Source: Clostridium guangxiense
GTDB taxonomy: Bacteria; Bacillota; Clostridia; Clostridiales; Clostridiaceae
DNA length: 64,000 nucleotides
Assembly: GCF_021043395.1 (NCBI RefSeq)
Contig: NZ_JAJNKE010000016.1
Location: 21,197-85,196 of the forward strand
Reading direction: 5' to 3'
A program made the translations under genes and the position numbers. The notes under the pieces were generated by a model, which saw only the letters and a program-made list of their open reading frames with translations, was not told the DNA's origin and did not search any database. Each line of letters opens with the position of its first letter. Positions within the stretch are counted from its first letter, which is position 1. Below, piece by piece: positions 24,901 to 33,109 of the stretch.

Positions 24901-25605
24901 CTATATATTATACATATATTTATTTAAGTCACATTTCAAAATCCTTCCATTTCTATATGATAGTATAAAGTTTATATTATTAAATATTTTAATAAACATT
25001 TTATCTTCTTCAGTCATTAATGCTTTAATCCATATGTTTCTACCAACTAAAACACCTCTTATATCATCCTTTCCAGCTTTAACTTTGCCATAAGCTTTGT
25101 GGTTTCCATCTAATATGAAAAATGGCACTTGATTTGTACTCAATCCAGTAAAATCCCCACATATTACTGCTTCTTCACTATTAACACACTTTTTTGCATA
25201 TTCTTTATCTACTTGATCCTCATAAACTATTCTGCTAAGAAAATCTTTTGAAAACAACATATCCATTGAATCTTCATCACAATTATTTACTTTTATCCGA
25301 AATTCCTTATTATAATCTGAATCACTAAATTTATTTAATTCTGTTTTATTCTCTAAAAGTAAATTTAACAATTCAATATTTATCTTTAGCTCAAAAGTAC
25401 TTCCCCCAATTAAATCGAAAGGTAAAGTATATATTTGTCCTTTTAATGAACCTAATGTGATTATTGGCTCAAGTTTGCTTTGTTGTAGTTTCACCTTATA
25501 ACTTTTAATTATTTCTCTATAATTAGGATACTCTTTTGTTAATTTTAAATCTCTTTTTATATCCATTGATAATAAATAATCAAAAAAATTATCTAAATTG
25601 TTCAC
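24901..25605 (-). CDS. Accessory ParB/Srx-like protein (prophage moron)
   Basis: A 234-residue protein inserted between the tail tube gene and its assembly chaperone. The only recognisable piece is FFILDGNHKAYGKVKAGK (about residues 165-185), which resembles the DG-HR motif of ParB/sulfiredoxin-like domains, with K replacing the usual R. The rest is charged and unrecognised. ParB-like folds occur in partition proteins, nucleases and nucleotide-hydrolysing defence proteins, so function cannot be assigned. The start is GTG with AGAGGA upstream. It is preceded by 238 bp of AT-rich DNA that likely holds its own promoter, and has its own terminator, so it is expressed separately from the tail operon. 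Confidence 0.6.
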   Translation of the reverse strand: MNNLDNFFDYLLSMDIKRDLKLTKEYPNYREIIKSYKVKLQQSKLEPIITLGSLKGQIYTLPFDLIGGSTFELKINIELLNLLLENKTELNKFSDSDYNKEFRIKVNNCDEDSMDMLFSKDFLSRIVYEDQVDKEYAKKCVNSEEAVICGDFTGLSTNQVPFFILDGNHKAYGKVKAGKDDIRGVLVGRNIWIKALMTEEDKMFIKIFNNINFILSYRNGRILKCDLNKYMYNI

Positions 25606-25843
25606 TGAAAATCCTCTTTTATTTAATTAGTTACATAAAAATTCTATTCTCTATAACCTAAACTTATTACTTAACACTAATAAATAAAATTGATTTATAC
25701 AAAACAGCTATATTTCGTAGTTTTAGAAGCTATTATTTTACAATTGCAATACTGCCAAAGGAAAAACTATAAGTACCAACTCAAAGACTATTTTTAGATT
25801 CTGCTCTAGGTTTCCAAAGTCTTGGTATTATTTTTACTTAAAA

Positions 25844-26674
25844 TTAACTTGCTGTATACGCCGCGGTTGAGCTTAATCCTAAGCCTACTGATCTATTCGT
25901 TCCTGCATCTGCTTTTACTCTTACTTGAACTTTTCCTACAGCATAACTTGCATTGCCAACACTTTGTGGATTTGCTGTTACTGCTGACCAAGTTGCTCCT
26001 CCATCAACGCTGTATTCATAATCTGAAGCATTACTATACCCACTTACATTTGTCCATCCAAAAGTATTAGCTGTATCATCTTGAACTGGATTAGTCGGTG
26101 CTGCTGGTATTATTGGCTGCCCATAAACTTTATTAAACCATGTAGCCCCTCCTGTAAATCCACTATCTTCATCAGCTGTATACTTCCACTTGCCATCTGT
26201 TCTTGTTAAAAATGTACCTTTGATTTTAGGTGTCTGAAATTTTGTTTTATCTTCCTGTGAAGAATGTTCTTCGTCTGGTTCACTAAACTTTCCCTTAAGA
26301 AGCCATACATATCTATGTTTACTATTTGCTTTTTTTATTTTAAACCCCATAGCAACATATGGTGCTGAATCTTGAACATCAGAACACATTACTTTACTTG
26401 TCGAATCAATTTTATGTCCTAGAAGTTCTGCCTGCACTTCAAGTGGCAAATCTTGTGTTTCAATTTCTACATCTATCTCTCCTAAAGATGTAGCTGTTTC
26501 TACTGCTCTATTATCAGCATACAAAGTGTCTGAACTACTTTTGGGACTTATCTTTATATTTATTGCTGGAGAAACTAATTTTGGTGTATCATAAGTTAAA
26601 GTATCTTCATCTGTTAAAGTTGCATAGACTAAATTTTCTACTCCTATAGGAGCACTATTTATTACCCCTGACAT
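25844..26674 (-). CDS. Major tail tube protein with C-terminal FN3-like domain
   Basis: A 276-residue protein. Residues 1-190 match the phi13-type major tail protein family (SGVINSAPIGVENLVYATLT, YADNRAVETATSLGEIDVEI, then KIKGTFLTRTDGKW). Residues 195-276 (PAAPTNPVQDDTANTFGWTN, then YEYSVDGGATWSAV) form a separate Ig/fibronectin III-like domain, often found on phage tails and thought to help weak binding to cell surfaces. It polymerises into the non-contractile tail tube. GGAAGGAGG precedes the ATG. Gene order with the tail terminator upstream is standard. Confidence 0.85.
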   Translation of the reverse strand: MSGVINSAPIGVENLVYATLTDEDTLTYDTPKLVSPAINIKISPKSSSDTLYADNRAVETATSLGEIDVEIETQDLPLEVQAELLGHKIDSTSKVMCSDVQDSAPYVAMGFKIKKANSKHRYVWLLKGKFSEPDEEHSSQEDKTKFQTPKIKGTFLTRTDGKWKYTADEDSGFTGGATWFNKVYGQPIIPAAPTNPVQDDTANTFGWTNVSGYSNASDYEYSVDGGATWSAVTANPQSVGNASYAVGKVQVRVKADAGTNRSVGLGLSSTAAYTAS

Positions 26675-27009
26675 AAGCTGATACCTCCTTCCATTTGAAT
26701 AAAAAATCTTATTGTTTTGTGATATATTTTAGTGTCTTCTTCAAATAAATCAGCCGCAGAAGTTCTTGTAAACCCTGCGACTTTCATATAATTTATTATT
26801 TTTTCTACTAATTCTGTGTAATCATTTTTGCTCCACACATCTAATTGAATATAATATCCTGTAGCCTTTTCTTCATTATCAGCATACTGTTCACCCTGCT
26901 CTAAGTAATTAAAGAAAGTAATATAAGTAGTTTCTTTTCCCTTATACTTTTGAAAGGAAACTGGTATATTAAGAGGTTTTAATGTCTCCATTAATAATTT
27001 ATTTATCAC
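26662..27009 (-). CDS. Tail terminator / minor tail protein (gp17-like, DUF3168-type)
   Basis: A 115-residue protein between the HK97 gp10-like gene and the tail tube gene, the slot of tail terminator proteins. The sequence YITFFNYLEQGEQYADNEEK, then YYIQLDVWSKNDYTELVEKI, is typical of the gp17/DUF3168 fold that caps the tail tube. It overlaps both neighbours by a few bases (4 bp upstream, 13 bp downstream), indicating coupled translation. Confidence 0.75.
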   Translation of the reverse strand: MINKLLMETLKPLNIPVSFQKYKGKETTYITFFNYLEQGEQYADNEEKATGYYIQLDVWSKNDYTELVEKIINYMKVAGFTRTSAADLFEEDTKIYHKTIRFFIQMEGGISLCQG

Positions 27010-27395
27010 TTTAAACCCTCTTTCAAAGTCGCAGCTATAATTTCTTTTATCCTATTTTTATTTTTCTCATAAGCAGGCTGTAAAAATGGATGAGCCGCTC
27101 TTTTACTTGTACCAAACTCAATAAATTTTCCATAAAATATCTCTGAATTATCGCCTCTGTCCACCCCTACAAGGATATATTTAACCCCATCTTTGTTTTT
27201 AATCTTGCCTATCTTAAGACCTTCTTTAAGTTTTCCAGTTCTTATAGGAACATTTGCTTTTGCATCTTCAAGTACTGGTCCAGCAGCATTTTTTAGAGCT
27301 TTATTTTCAAGTCTTCCAACATTTTCACCCATTTGCTGAAGTCTATTTAATATTTCATCAACACCTGTAAGTTCTATCTCAGCCACTATTCTCAA
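27006..27395 (-). CDS. HK97 gp10-like neck/tail completion protein
   Basis: A 129-residue protein with the features of the HK97 gp10 family: VDEILNRLQQMGENVGRL, then AKANVPIRTGKLKEGLKI, then the FIEFGTSKRAAHPFLQPAYE signature near the C-terminus. These proteins sit at the head-tail interface or complete the tail. It overlaps the upstream connector gene by 17 bp and the downstream gene by 4 bp, as expected in a compact late operon. Confidence 0.85.
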   Translation of the reverse strand: MRIVAEIELTGVDEILNRLQQMGENVGRLENKALKNAAGPVLEDAKANVPIRTGKLKEGLKIGKIKNKDGVKYILVGVDRGDNSEIFYGKFIEFGTSKRAAHPFLQPAYEKNKNRIKEIIAATLKEGLK

Positions 27396-27705
27396 CCTCC
27401 AGAGCTTTTATTTCAATATATTTATTCCTGTATTGAATATTGTCTATAAAAGTTATGTTATACTGTTTATCTTCAAATAATATTCTCATATCCTCCGTTA
27501 TATCTTGTAAATATCTTATAGTAAATTTAACAGTTTTTTCTGCTTGTACAGCTTCAGCTGCAAAGAATTCTCTACCTCTAAGATTTTCAACCTTTGCCCA
27601 ACAAGTAATAAAATCCTGCCATTCCTCTACTTCAAATCCATTTTCATTTGTAGTTATTGAAAGCTTTTGAAAAGTTATTTTATGCTTAAATTCTTCTGTT
27701 CTCAT
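27379..27705 (-). CDS. Head-tail adaptor / head closure protein (SPP1 gp16-like)
   Basis: A 108-residue protein starting RTEEFKHKITFQKLSITTNE with WQDFITCWAKVENLRGREFF and FIDNIQYRNKYIEI, the pattern of phage head-tail adaptor proteins that close the portal after DNA packaging. It overlaps the upstream connector gene by 4 bp and sits at the normal place in the connector series. Confidence 0.85.
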   Translation of the reverse strand: MRTEEFKHKITFQKLSITTNENGFEVEEWQDFITCWAKVENLRGREFFAAEAVQAEKTVKFTIRYLQDITEDMRILFEDKQYNITFIDNIQYRNKYIEIKALEVENSG

Positions 27706-28274
27706 ACTGGTATCACTCTATTCATGCTTAACAATGAATTTCTTGCTTCTTCAATTTTAGTTCTTTCATCAGGCTTATAATCATCATACAAAAGTTTCAT
27801 ATGAAGAATCATTGCCCATTTAACTGTTTCTGGAACAGCTTCAGCTTTATCTCCAAACCCGGCTGTGAATCTAATTCTTACAGCATTAATTGGCTGTAAA
27901 ACTATTGTAGGCCATAACTTGCAGTAACCAAGCACAATTCTATTAACAAAGCTATCAGTATCAACAATATAATTATTTGAATCAAATATAAGCTCTTTTC
28001 CATACGTATCATAATATTTTACACTTTCTACATTTTGAACCGGTGAAGAACTATCAAAAGAAATATAATTATCATCCGGGAAAGAATCTAATACAAGCTC
28101 TAAAATTTGAGTAATATATTTTTTATTTTGAAAATCCTCGCAAAACTCTCTAGCCTGTTTAATCATACTCAGTAATATAATATCGTCATCGCTGCCAACT
28201 ATTCTTAAGTGCTGTTTTGCCTCATCCAAAGTTATAGGTTCAATTACAGGTGGCGTTATAATTTTTAGTGCCAT
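27702..28274 (-). CDS. Head-tail connector protein (gp6-like)
   Basis: A 190-residue protein of the gp6/phiE125 gp8-type connector group: PPVIEPITLDEAKQHLRIVG, then DDIILLSMIKQAREFCEDFQ, ITQILELVLDSFPDD and AVRIRFTAGFGD. It binds the portal and forms the first ring of the neck. It starts a run of four overlapping connector and tail genes. A terminator-like hairpin lies just upstream. Confidence 0.88.
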   Translation of the reverse strand: MALKIITPPVIEPITLDEAKQHLRIVGSDDDIILLSMIKQAREFCEDFQNKKYITQILELVLDSFPDDNYISFDSSSPVQNVESVKYYDTYGKELIFDSNNYIVDTDSFVNRIVLGYCKLWPTIVLQPINAVRIRFTAGFGDKAEAVPETVKWAMILHMKLLYDDYKPDERTKIEEARNSLLSMNRVIPV

Positions 28275-28294
28275 AAAATCACCCCAAAATAAAA

Positions 28295-28309
28295 AAGCCC
28301 TTAAGGCTT
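28295..28309 (-). terminator. Hairpin between decoration-type gene and connector gene
   Basis: AAGCC and GGCTT flank CTTAA within AAGCCCTTAAGGCTT. On the minus strand it is followed by TTTTTTATTTT, so partial termination or attenuation of the head operon is possible. Confidence 0.55.
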
Positions 28310-28316
28310 ACAAATT

Positions 28317-28793
28317 TTAATTATTTACTGAAGAAAGTGTCTCATCCCCGGCATATTTGTTCTCCAATATAAATTCTCCACTAGCGAAGTTCGTAGCTTG
28401 TGTACTTGCTCCTATTCTTATATTTAAACAGCAAAATCCGTTATTTACATCTAGTTTTGCAGGATCTATATAAAATACTACCTGTTTATTCTTTGCTGTA
28501 TTGGCTACAGTATAGCTCACTCCATCTGCCTGCCTTGCAAGTATATCATTTGCTGAAATATCTTCATTTACAAGTATAGGAACATCACAAGCTAAAGGTT
28601 TTGCACCCGTACCTTCTACATCTTGTGATTGATATAAAGAAATTTGTGTAGAATGAGCAACTGCTTGAGCTAAGTTAATAACAACTGCGGCTGTAATAAC
28701 ATTTTTTAAGGTTACATAGTTACTTATTATTGCAGCATTTGTTGTTTTTGGCTCAAAGGCTTGTATTAATTTATATTTTTCTATTAATGACAT
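28317..28793 (-). CDS. Putative capsid decoration / head fibre protein
   Basis: A 158-residue protein downstream of the capsid gene (with one moron between). AGGGAGG before the ATG at 28793 sets the start, excluding an upstream in-frame extension. It is beta-rich and low in charge (LIQAFEPKTTNAAIISNYVT, AQAVAHSTQISLYQSQDVEG, CCLNIRIGASTQATNFASGE), like small phage surface or decoration proteins. No enzyme motif is visible. Function is inferred from place and composition. Confidence 0.5.
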   Translation of the reverse strand: MSLIEKYKLIQAFEPKTTNAAIISNYVTLKNVITAAVVINLAQAVAHSTQISLYQSQDVEGTGAKPLACDVPILVNEDISANDILARQADGVSYTVANTAKNKQVVFYIDPAKLDVNNGFCCLNIRIGASTQATNFASGEFILENKYAGDETLSSVNN

Positions 28794-28816
28794 TTTTATC
28801 AACCTCCCTAAATAAC

Positions 28817-28840
28817 AAAGGCAGCACTGAAGCTGCCTTT
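28817..28840 (-). terminator. Terminator behind the RHH-like moron
   Basis: AAAGGCAGC (28817-28825) pairs perfectly with GCTGCCTTT (28832-28840). T-rich tails lie on both sides, so it may work in both directions. It ends the 28876-29514 gene. Confidence 0.75.
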
Positions 28841-28875
28841 TAAAATTCATTTGGATATTATATTCATATTGTTTT

Positions 28876-29514
28876 CTACAAATTATCAATTGTTGAAGCT
28901 GCTAAAAATTTTTGTAGTGTTGTTCTACGTCCTCTCATTAAAGATACCGGATTAACACTTCCTTTTGTAATTGGTTTAGGTAATTGCTTCCTATTTTTTA
29001 AGAAAAATTCGTATTTACCTTTGTCAGGGCCAGAAGTTATATAATTTATACTCTTTATTTCTGAATATTCTATTATATGTTGTCCTCCACCACATTTACT
29101 CTTATACACCTTACTTTTGTATAATGCAAAATACTTTATATAGCCTTTTCTAATAAGATCAACTACATCTTTTCCCAAATAAACAGCCTTCCAATAATCA
29201 TTTTGATAGTATTGAGCATATTTACCTAAATGATCAGCGCTTGTAAAAATGATTATTTGATCAGATTGATTTGAATTACTTTTAATAAAATTCAATCTAT
29301 CAATTTCATCTTTTAACTTTAATAAATACTCTCTAGCTGCAACTTCCATAAAACTATTTCTAGAACAAAATTGCTTTGTATTAATACTTATATTCTCAAG
29401 CACTTCATCAATTCCACCAAGAAGTTTTTCATCAAAATTCAAATTTATAGATTTTCTATTTTCAGCCTTAAATTGTTCAAGCAACATGTTTAAATATCTC
29501 TTTTCATTACTCAT
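28876..29514 (-). CDS. Accessory RHH-like protein with unknown C-terminal domain (prophage moron)
   Basis: A 212-residue protein inserted between the capsid gene and the decoration-type gene. Residues 20-70 (SINLNFDEKLLGGIDEVLEN, then FCSRNSFMEVAAREYLLKL) resemble a ribbon-helix-helix DNA-binding domain. Residues 85-212 are a separate mixed domain with YIKYFALYKSKVYKSKCGGG, YEFFLKNRKQLPKPI and SLMRGRRTTLQKFL, which has the feel of a PUA/EVE-like nucleic acid reader, but I cannot assign it. It is flanked by a 239-bp AT-rich upstream region and its own terminator, so it is expressed apart from the head operon. It could be a regulator or a defence protein. Confidence 0.6.
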   Translation of the reverse strand: MSNEKRYLNMLLEQFKAENRKSINLNFDEKLLGGIDEVLENISINTKQFCSRNSFMEVAAREYLLKLKDEIDRLNFIKSNSNQSDQIIIFTSADHLGKYAQYYQNDYWKAVYLGKDVVDLIRKGYIKYFALYKSKVYKSKCGGGQHIIEYSEIKSINYITSGPDKGKYEFFLKNRKQLPKPITKGSVNPVSLMRGRRTTLQKFLAASTIDNL

Positions 29515-29753
29515 AAAGAAAGCGCCCCCAAGATTTAGATTTTTTATATAATTTATTATAACCTATCCATATTAATTTGTAAATATGTTTAAGCTTTTTT
29601 ATATAATTTTTCTTAATCTTGTTTATAATTTAAAATACATATTTTTTCAATATATCTGTTTTAGCAAAATCACAATTCATTTATAATACAATAAATACTT
29701 ACTTAAAAATTGCTATTACAAATTCTTTCTAACATAAAAATAAATTTAACTTA

Positions 29754-31037
29754 TCATCTATCCCCCAAAATAACAAACGGACTCAAAGCATTAGCTCCCT
29801 TATAAGGTGTAATTGGTTTATTTCTATAAGGAGCACCATTAAATTTATAAATAAAACGAAATACCTGCTCATCATATAAAAATCTTACGTGTATTGATAC
29901 ATCTGCTGTTGGTGCCTTCTTATCTATTCCAATATACTGCGTAGGATCAGCAAGTATAATATCACCCTTTTTACCTAATGGAGAGCATTGTTCAATAGGA
30001 ATTATAGGTCTATTTAAAAGAGTACTGTATTGCGAACTTGAAGCTCCTCCTGAAGGTAAAAACACCGGTGCCCCTCCTGTTCCTATATTTAAAGCCATGG
30101 TATAAAGCTGTGGCTCAATCTCCTGATTAATATACCAAACCGCATTTGCTCTTAATCTAGCCGGCATAGAACTCCACATTTTGAGTATATTTTCATACTT
30201 TATTGTACTTGCAGCTTGATTTGATTCTTTTGGTACTGCTACAAGTGCATCTGAATTAAGTATTCCAAGTGGCATACCAACACCTGTACCATTTATTATT
30301 GCATCATCAATTTTAAAAGACATTTCATCTGCATAAGCTTGCCTTACTATTGCTTCAAGGGCTGTTGCATCCTGAAGTAAATCGTCTGTAACATAACAAA
30401 GAGCTAACAATTTCTGAAGTGCCATATCAATTTCTCTAAACTTAGGCTTTGATTTTGTTACAGTTTCTGCTTCAGCTATCCAGTAAGCTTGAACACCACC
30501 CCATCTACTTCCGTTAGCCCTACTAGTTTCATCAATTCCAAGAGTTCTAAGTCTATTTGTATTTGCACCAATTGGAATCATCCTTATCCTATTCGCAACT
30601 TGGCTTTCTGACATCATAACATCGAACATATCTTGTATAAAATCATTTTCCAGCATAAATCCACCTTCAGAACTTACACTTTCATTTAAACCGGAAGCTG
30701 AATTTTGATATATAAGCCTATTATCCATTCTTCCACCAGGTGAAGATGCCTTTGCTACAGCTTGAAGAAATTCTCCCATGCCACCTTTCCACTTTTTTTC
30801 ATTTGGATCTTTAGGTTTTGCATATATAGGTTCATTTACTGGTGTCTTATTAAGTTTTTCTCTTTCTTTTAGCTTGTCTTCTGCTTCTATGGTTTTTTCA
30901 AGATTCTTAATTTCTGTTTCTAAACTATCATATAATTTTTGTTCTTCCTCAGTCATTGCTCTTGCTGAATCAATGGCACCTTTTACTATAGATGCTTGTG
31001 AATCAAGTTTTTGTTTTAATATTTCTTTTAAATTCAT
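29754..31037 (-). CDS. Major capsid protein, HK97 family
   Basis: A 427-residue capsid precursor. Residues 1-110 are a charged coiled coil (LKQKLDSQASIVKGAIDSAR, then EEQKLYDSLETEIKNLEKTI), the delta domain that acts as internal scaffold and is cut off by the adjacent protease. The mature part from about residue 115 has the HK97 pattern (SSEGGFMLENDFIQDMFDVM, ALCYVTDDLLQDATALEAIV, DDAIINGTGVGMPLGIL). It forms the icosahedral head. Its start overlaps the stop of the protease gene (ATGA). Mature length would be near 310 residues. Confidence 0.95.
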   Translation of the reverse strand: MNLKEILKQKLDSQASIVKGAIDSARAMTEEEQKLYDSLETEIKNLEKTIEAEDKLKEREKLNKTPVNEPIYAKPKDPNEKKWKGGMGEFLQAVAKASSPGGRMDNRLIYQNSASGLNESVSSEGGFMLENDFIQDMFDVMMSESQVANRIRMIPIGANTNRLRTLGIDETSRANGSRWGGVQAYWIAEAETVTKSKPKFREIDMALQKLLALCYVTDDLLQDATALEAIVRQAYADEMSFKIDDAIINGTGVGMPLGILNSDALVAVPKESNQAASTIKYENILKMWSSMPARLRANAVWYINQEIEPQLYTMALNIGTGGAPVFLPSGGASSSQYSTLLNRPIIPIEQCSPLGKKGDIILADPTQYIGIDKKAPTADVSIHVRFLYDEQVFRFIYKFNGAPYRNKPITPYKGANALSPFVILGDR

Positions 31038-31831
31038 ATATTAAATCTCCTCTCATGAATTTCATTTAGTTTTTTATATAAATCTATTGGGACTTGCTTT
31101 TCAATTTTGGCTGCTATTTTTTTATTATTTATAGGTTCTTCTTTAGGCTTTTCTTCATTTGTAATTGGATTTTTAAATTGTATTTTATTTATTTGAAGAT
31201 TCTTATATTTGGTTATATCAACTTTAAGCCCATTGATAGCAAATATTTCATTATTCAATGAAGCTGATAACTGCTTTTCTTCCTCAATTTCATCTGCAAA
31301 GCCAAGTTCTACTGCCTCTTCTGCTGTCATCCAAGTTTCTGCATCCAATAATTCAACTATTTTATCTTTTTCCATGCCTGTTTTATCTTCATATACTGAA
31401 ATCATACTTTCTCGCACTTTATCCAAATCATCAGCTAATTTTCTAAAATCATTTGCATTACCACTTCCAAAAGACCAAGGATTATGCACCATAAGCATTG
31501 CATTTTTAGGCATTTTAACATTATCTCCTGCCATAGCAATTATTGAAGCTATACTTGCTGCAAGTCCATCAACATAAACATTAACTGTTGCATCATGACG
31601 TTTTAGCATTGAATATATTGCCTGTCCTGCAAACACATCACCACCACCACTGTTTATATAAACATTCAAAGTTTTAACAGCACCAAGAGAATCTAATTCT
31701 TCCTTAAAATTTTTAGGTGTCACTTCATCTCCCCACCAAGTTGAATCACTAATATCTCCATACAGAAGAAGTTCTCCTTCATCACTGTCTTCCTTGGCAT
31801 TAAACTTCCAAAACTTCTTACCCTTACTCAT
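31034..31831 (-). CDS. Head maturation protease, ClpP-like (S14)
   Basis: About 265 residues. The ClpP-type core shows VYINSGGGDVFAGQAIYSML, the catalytic serine S93 in GLAASIAS, the histidine H116 in LMVHNPWS, and the WMTAEEAVELGFAD block with the third catalytic region. It cleaves the capsid delta domain during head maturation. The C-terminal 60 residues are charged and probably removed or scaffolding. GGGTGG lies 8 nt before the ATG at 31831. The gene overlaps both the portal gene (8 bp) and the capsid gene (4 bp). Confidence 0.93.
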   Translation of the reverse strand: MSKGKKFWKFNAKEDSDEGELLLYGDISDSTWWGDEVTPKNFKEELDSLGAVKTLNVYINSGGGDVFAGQAIYSMLKRHDATVNVYVDGLAASIASIIAMAGDNVKMPKNAMLMVHNPWSFGSGNANDFRKLADDLDKVRESMISVYEDKTGMEKDKIVELLDAETWMTAEEAVELGFADEIEEEKQLSASLNNEIFAINGLKVDITKYKNLQINKIQFKNPITNEEKPKEEPINNKKIAAKIEKQVPIDLYKKLNEIHERRFNI

Positions 31832-33098
31832 GTTTTTCACCACCCTTTGAAATCATTTCATATATTTTTTCTGCCAGTTCCTTATTTTTCGTATCATTAG
31901 TACCAGCTTCATTCATATTCAAAGGTTGCAAGTATATATCTCCATTTGGAATTGGGTCCATATTTTCAAGCCTTCTTATATCATTTACACTTAGCCACCC
32001 CCACTGTCTACCTTGTGCATAAGCTGAAGCTCTAGTAGCAGCATCTCCTCTTAAGAGTGCATCCACCTTAAATTCAAAATATCTGTTTTTTCTTTTGGAT
32101 TCATCAGAAAGAAGTTGTAAATTTAAATTTTCTTCCCATCTTTTAAACCAAGGAAGCATAGTGTAGACAATAAACTCAAGACTTTGGTGTTCTATATTAT
32201 TGTTAGTTGACCTTGTTAAATCCTGCACTAAGTGAAGTGGTATCCTAAATATTCTGCACACATCTTCTATTCTGAATCTCTTAGATTCCAAGAATTGCGC
32301 ATCTGTAAGCTTCATTGTAACTTCCTTAAATTGACCTCCACCTTCGAGTATCATCGGCACTCCTGCATTTTGAAGTCCAGTATAGTTTTTCTTAATATCT
32401 TTTTTTAGCCTTTGAAAGGCTTCATCACCCAATTCATTAGGATACTGAAATATTCCACTAGTAGATGCTCTATTAAAATAAAAGTTTCTTTCAAATTTAT
32501 CTTGCGATAAACCAATATCAATAGTTAGTGCGGCATAAGTTAAGGGTGTTACTCCTATATAACCATCTAAAGTCAAACCAGGTATATGCAATATTTCATC
32601 TCTCATTTTAGGTTCAGTTTTTCCATCAATAAAATAAAGAAGCCTACCAGTACTTTTATCTATATCAATTTTTACCCTATTCCATAAAATAGGTCTTAGT
32701 TCCAATAAGTCACCATGAAGATTAAATACCTTCTGAGCTATAAAATTTCCACCCAAATTCATATTACTCATTCCCGTTTCTTTAAACTGACCTGGTGTCA
32801 TTTCTGTATTTGGCGCATAATGTAATATCTGATATTCTGGAGCATCTGTAACTTGAACTCTATTCCCCTTACTGTCTTTTTCATATAAAAATACAGGGCA
32901 ACTTGCAAGTGTTTCTGAAAGTACCCTGTTACATGCAAAAACTGCTGTAAAACTCATAGCTGTGTCTGCATCTATATTTACATTACTTGATGTGGGGACA
33001 TCTTCTCCACTTAAAAAATCCTGCGAATATTTCTGCAGGACTTCAAACAATGCATTTTGTGGAGTTAAAAAAAGCTTACATCTATCTATAAATTTCAA
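31824..33098 (-). CDS. Portal protein, HK97 family
   Basis: A 424-residue portal protein with the family blocks AMSFTAVFACNRVLSETLAS, PVFLYEKDSKGN, ILHYAPNTEMTPGQFKETGM and FRIEDVCRIFRIPLHLV. Twelve copies form the ring at one head vertex through which DNA is packed. The start is a TTG with GAAGGTGA upstream. It lies 11 bp after the terminase gene and overlaps the protease gene, the standard head module. Confidence 0.94.
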   Translation of the reverse strand: MKFIDRCKLFLTPQNALFEVLQKYSQDFLSGEDVPTSSNVNIDADTAMSFTAVFACNRVLSETLASCPVFLYEKDSKGNRVQVTDAPEYQILHYAPNTEMTPGQFKETGMSNMNLGGNFIAQKVFNLHGDLLELRPILWNRVKIDIDKSTGRLLYFIDGKTEPKMRDEILHIPGLTLDGYIGVTPLTYAALTIDIGLSQDKFERNFYFNRASTSGIFQYPNELGDEAFQRLKKDIKKNYTGLQNAGVPMILEGGGQFKEVTMKLTDAQFLESKRFRIEDVCRIFRIPLHLVQDLTRSTNNNIEHQSLEFIVYTMLPWFKRWEENLNLQLLSDESKRKNRYFEFKVDALLRGDAATRASAYAQGRQWGWLSVNDIRRLENMDPIPNGDIYLQPLNMNEAGTNDTKNKELAEKIYEMISKGGEKHE

Positions 33099-33109
33099 AA
33101 CATCACCTT

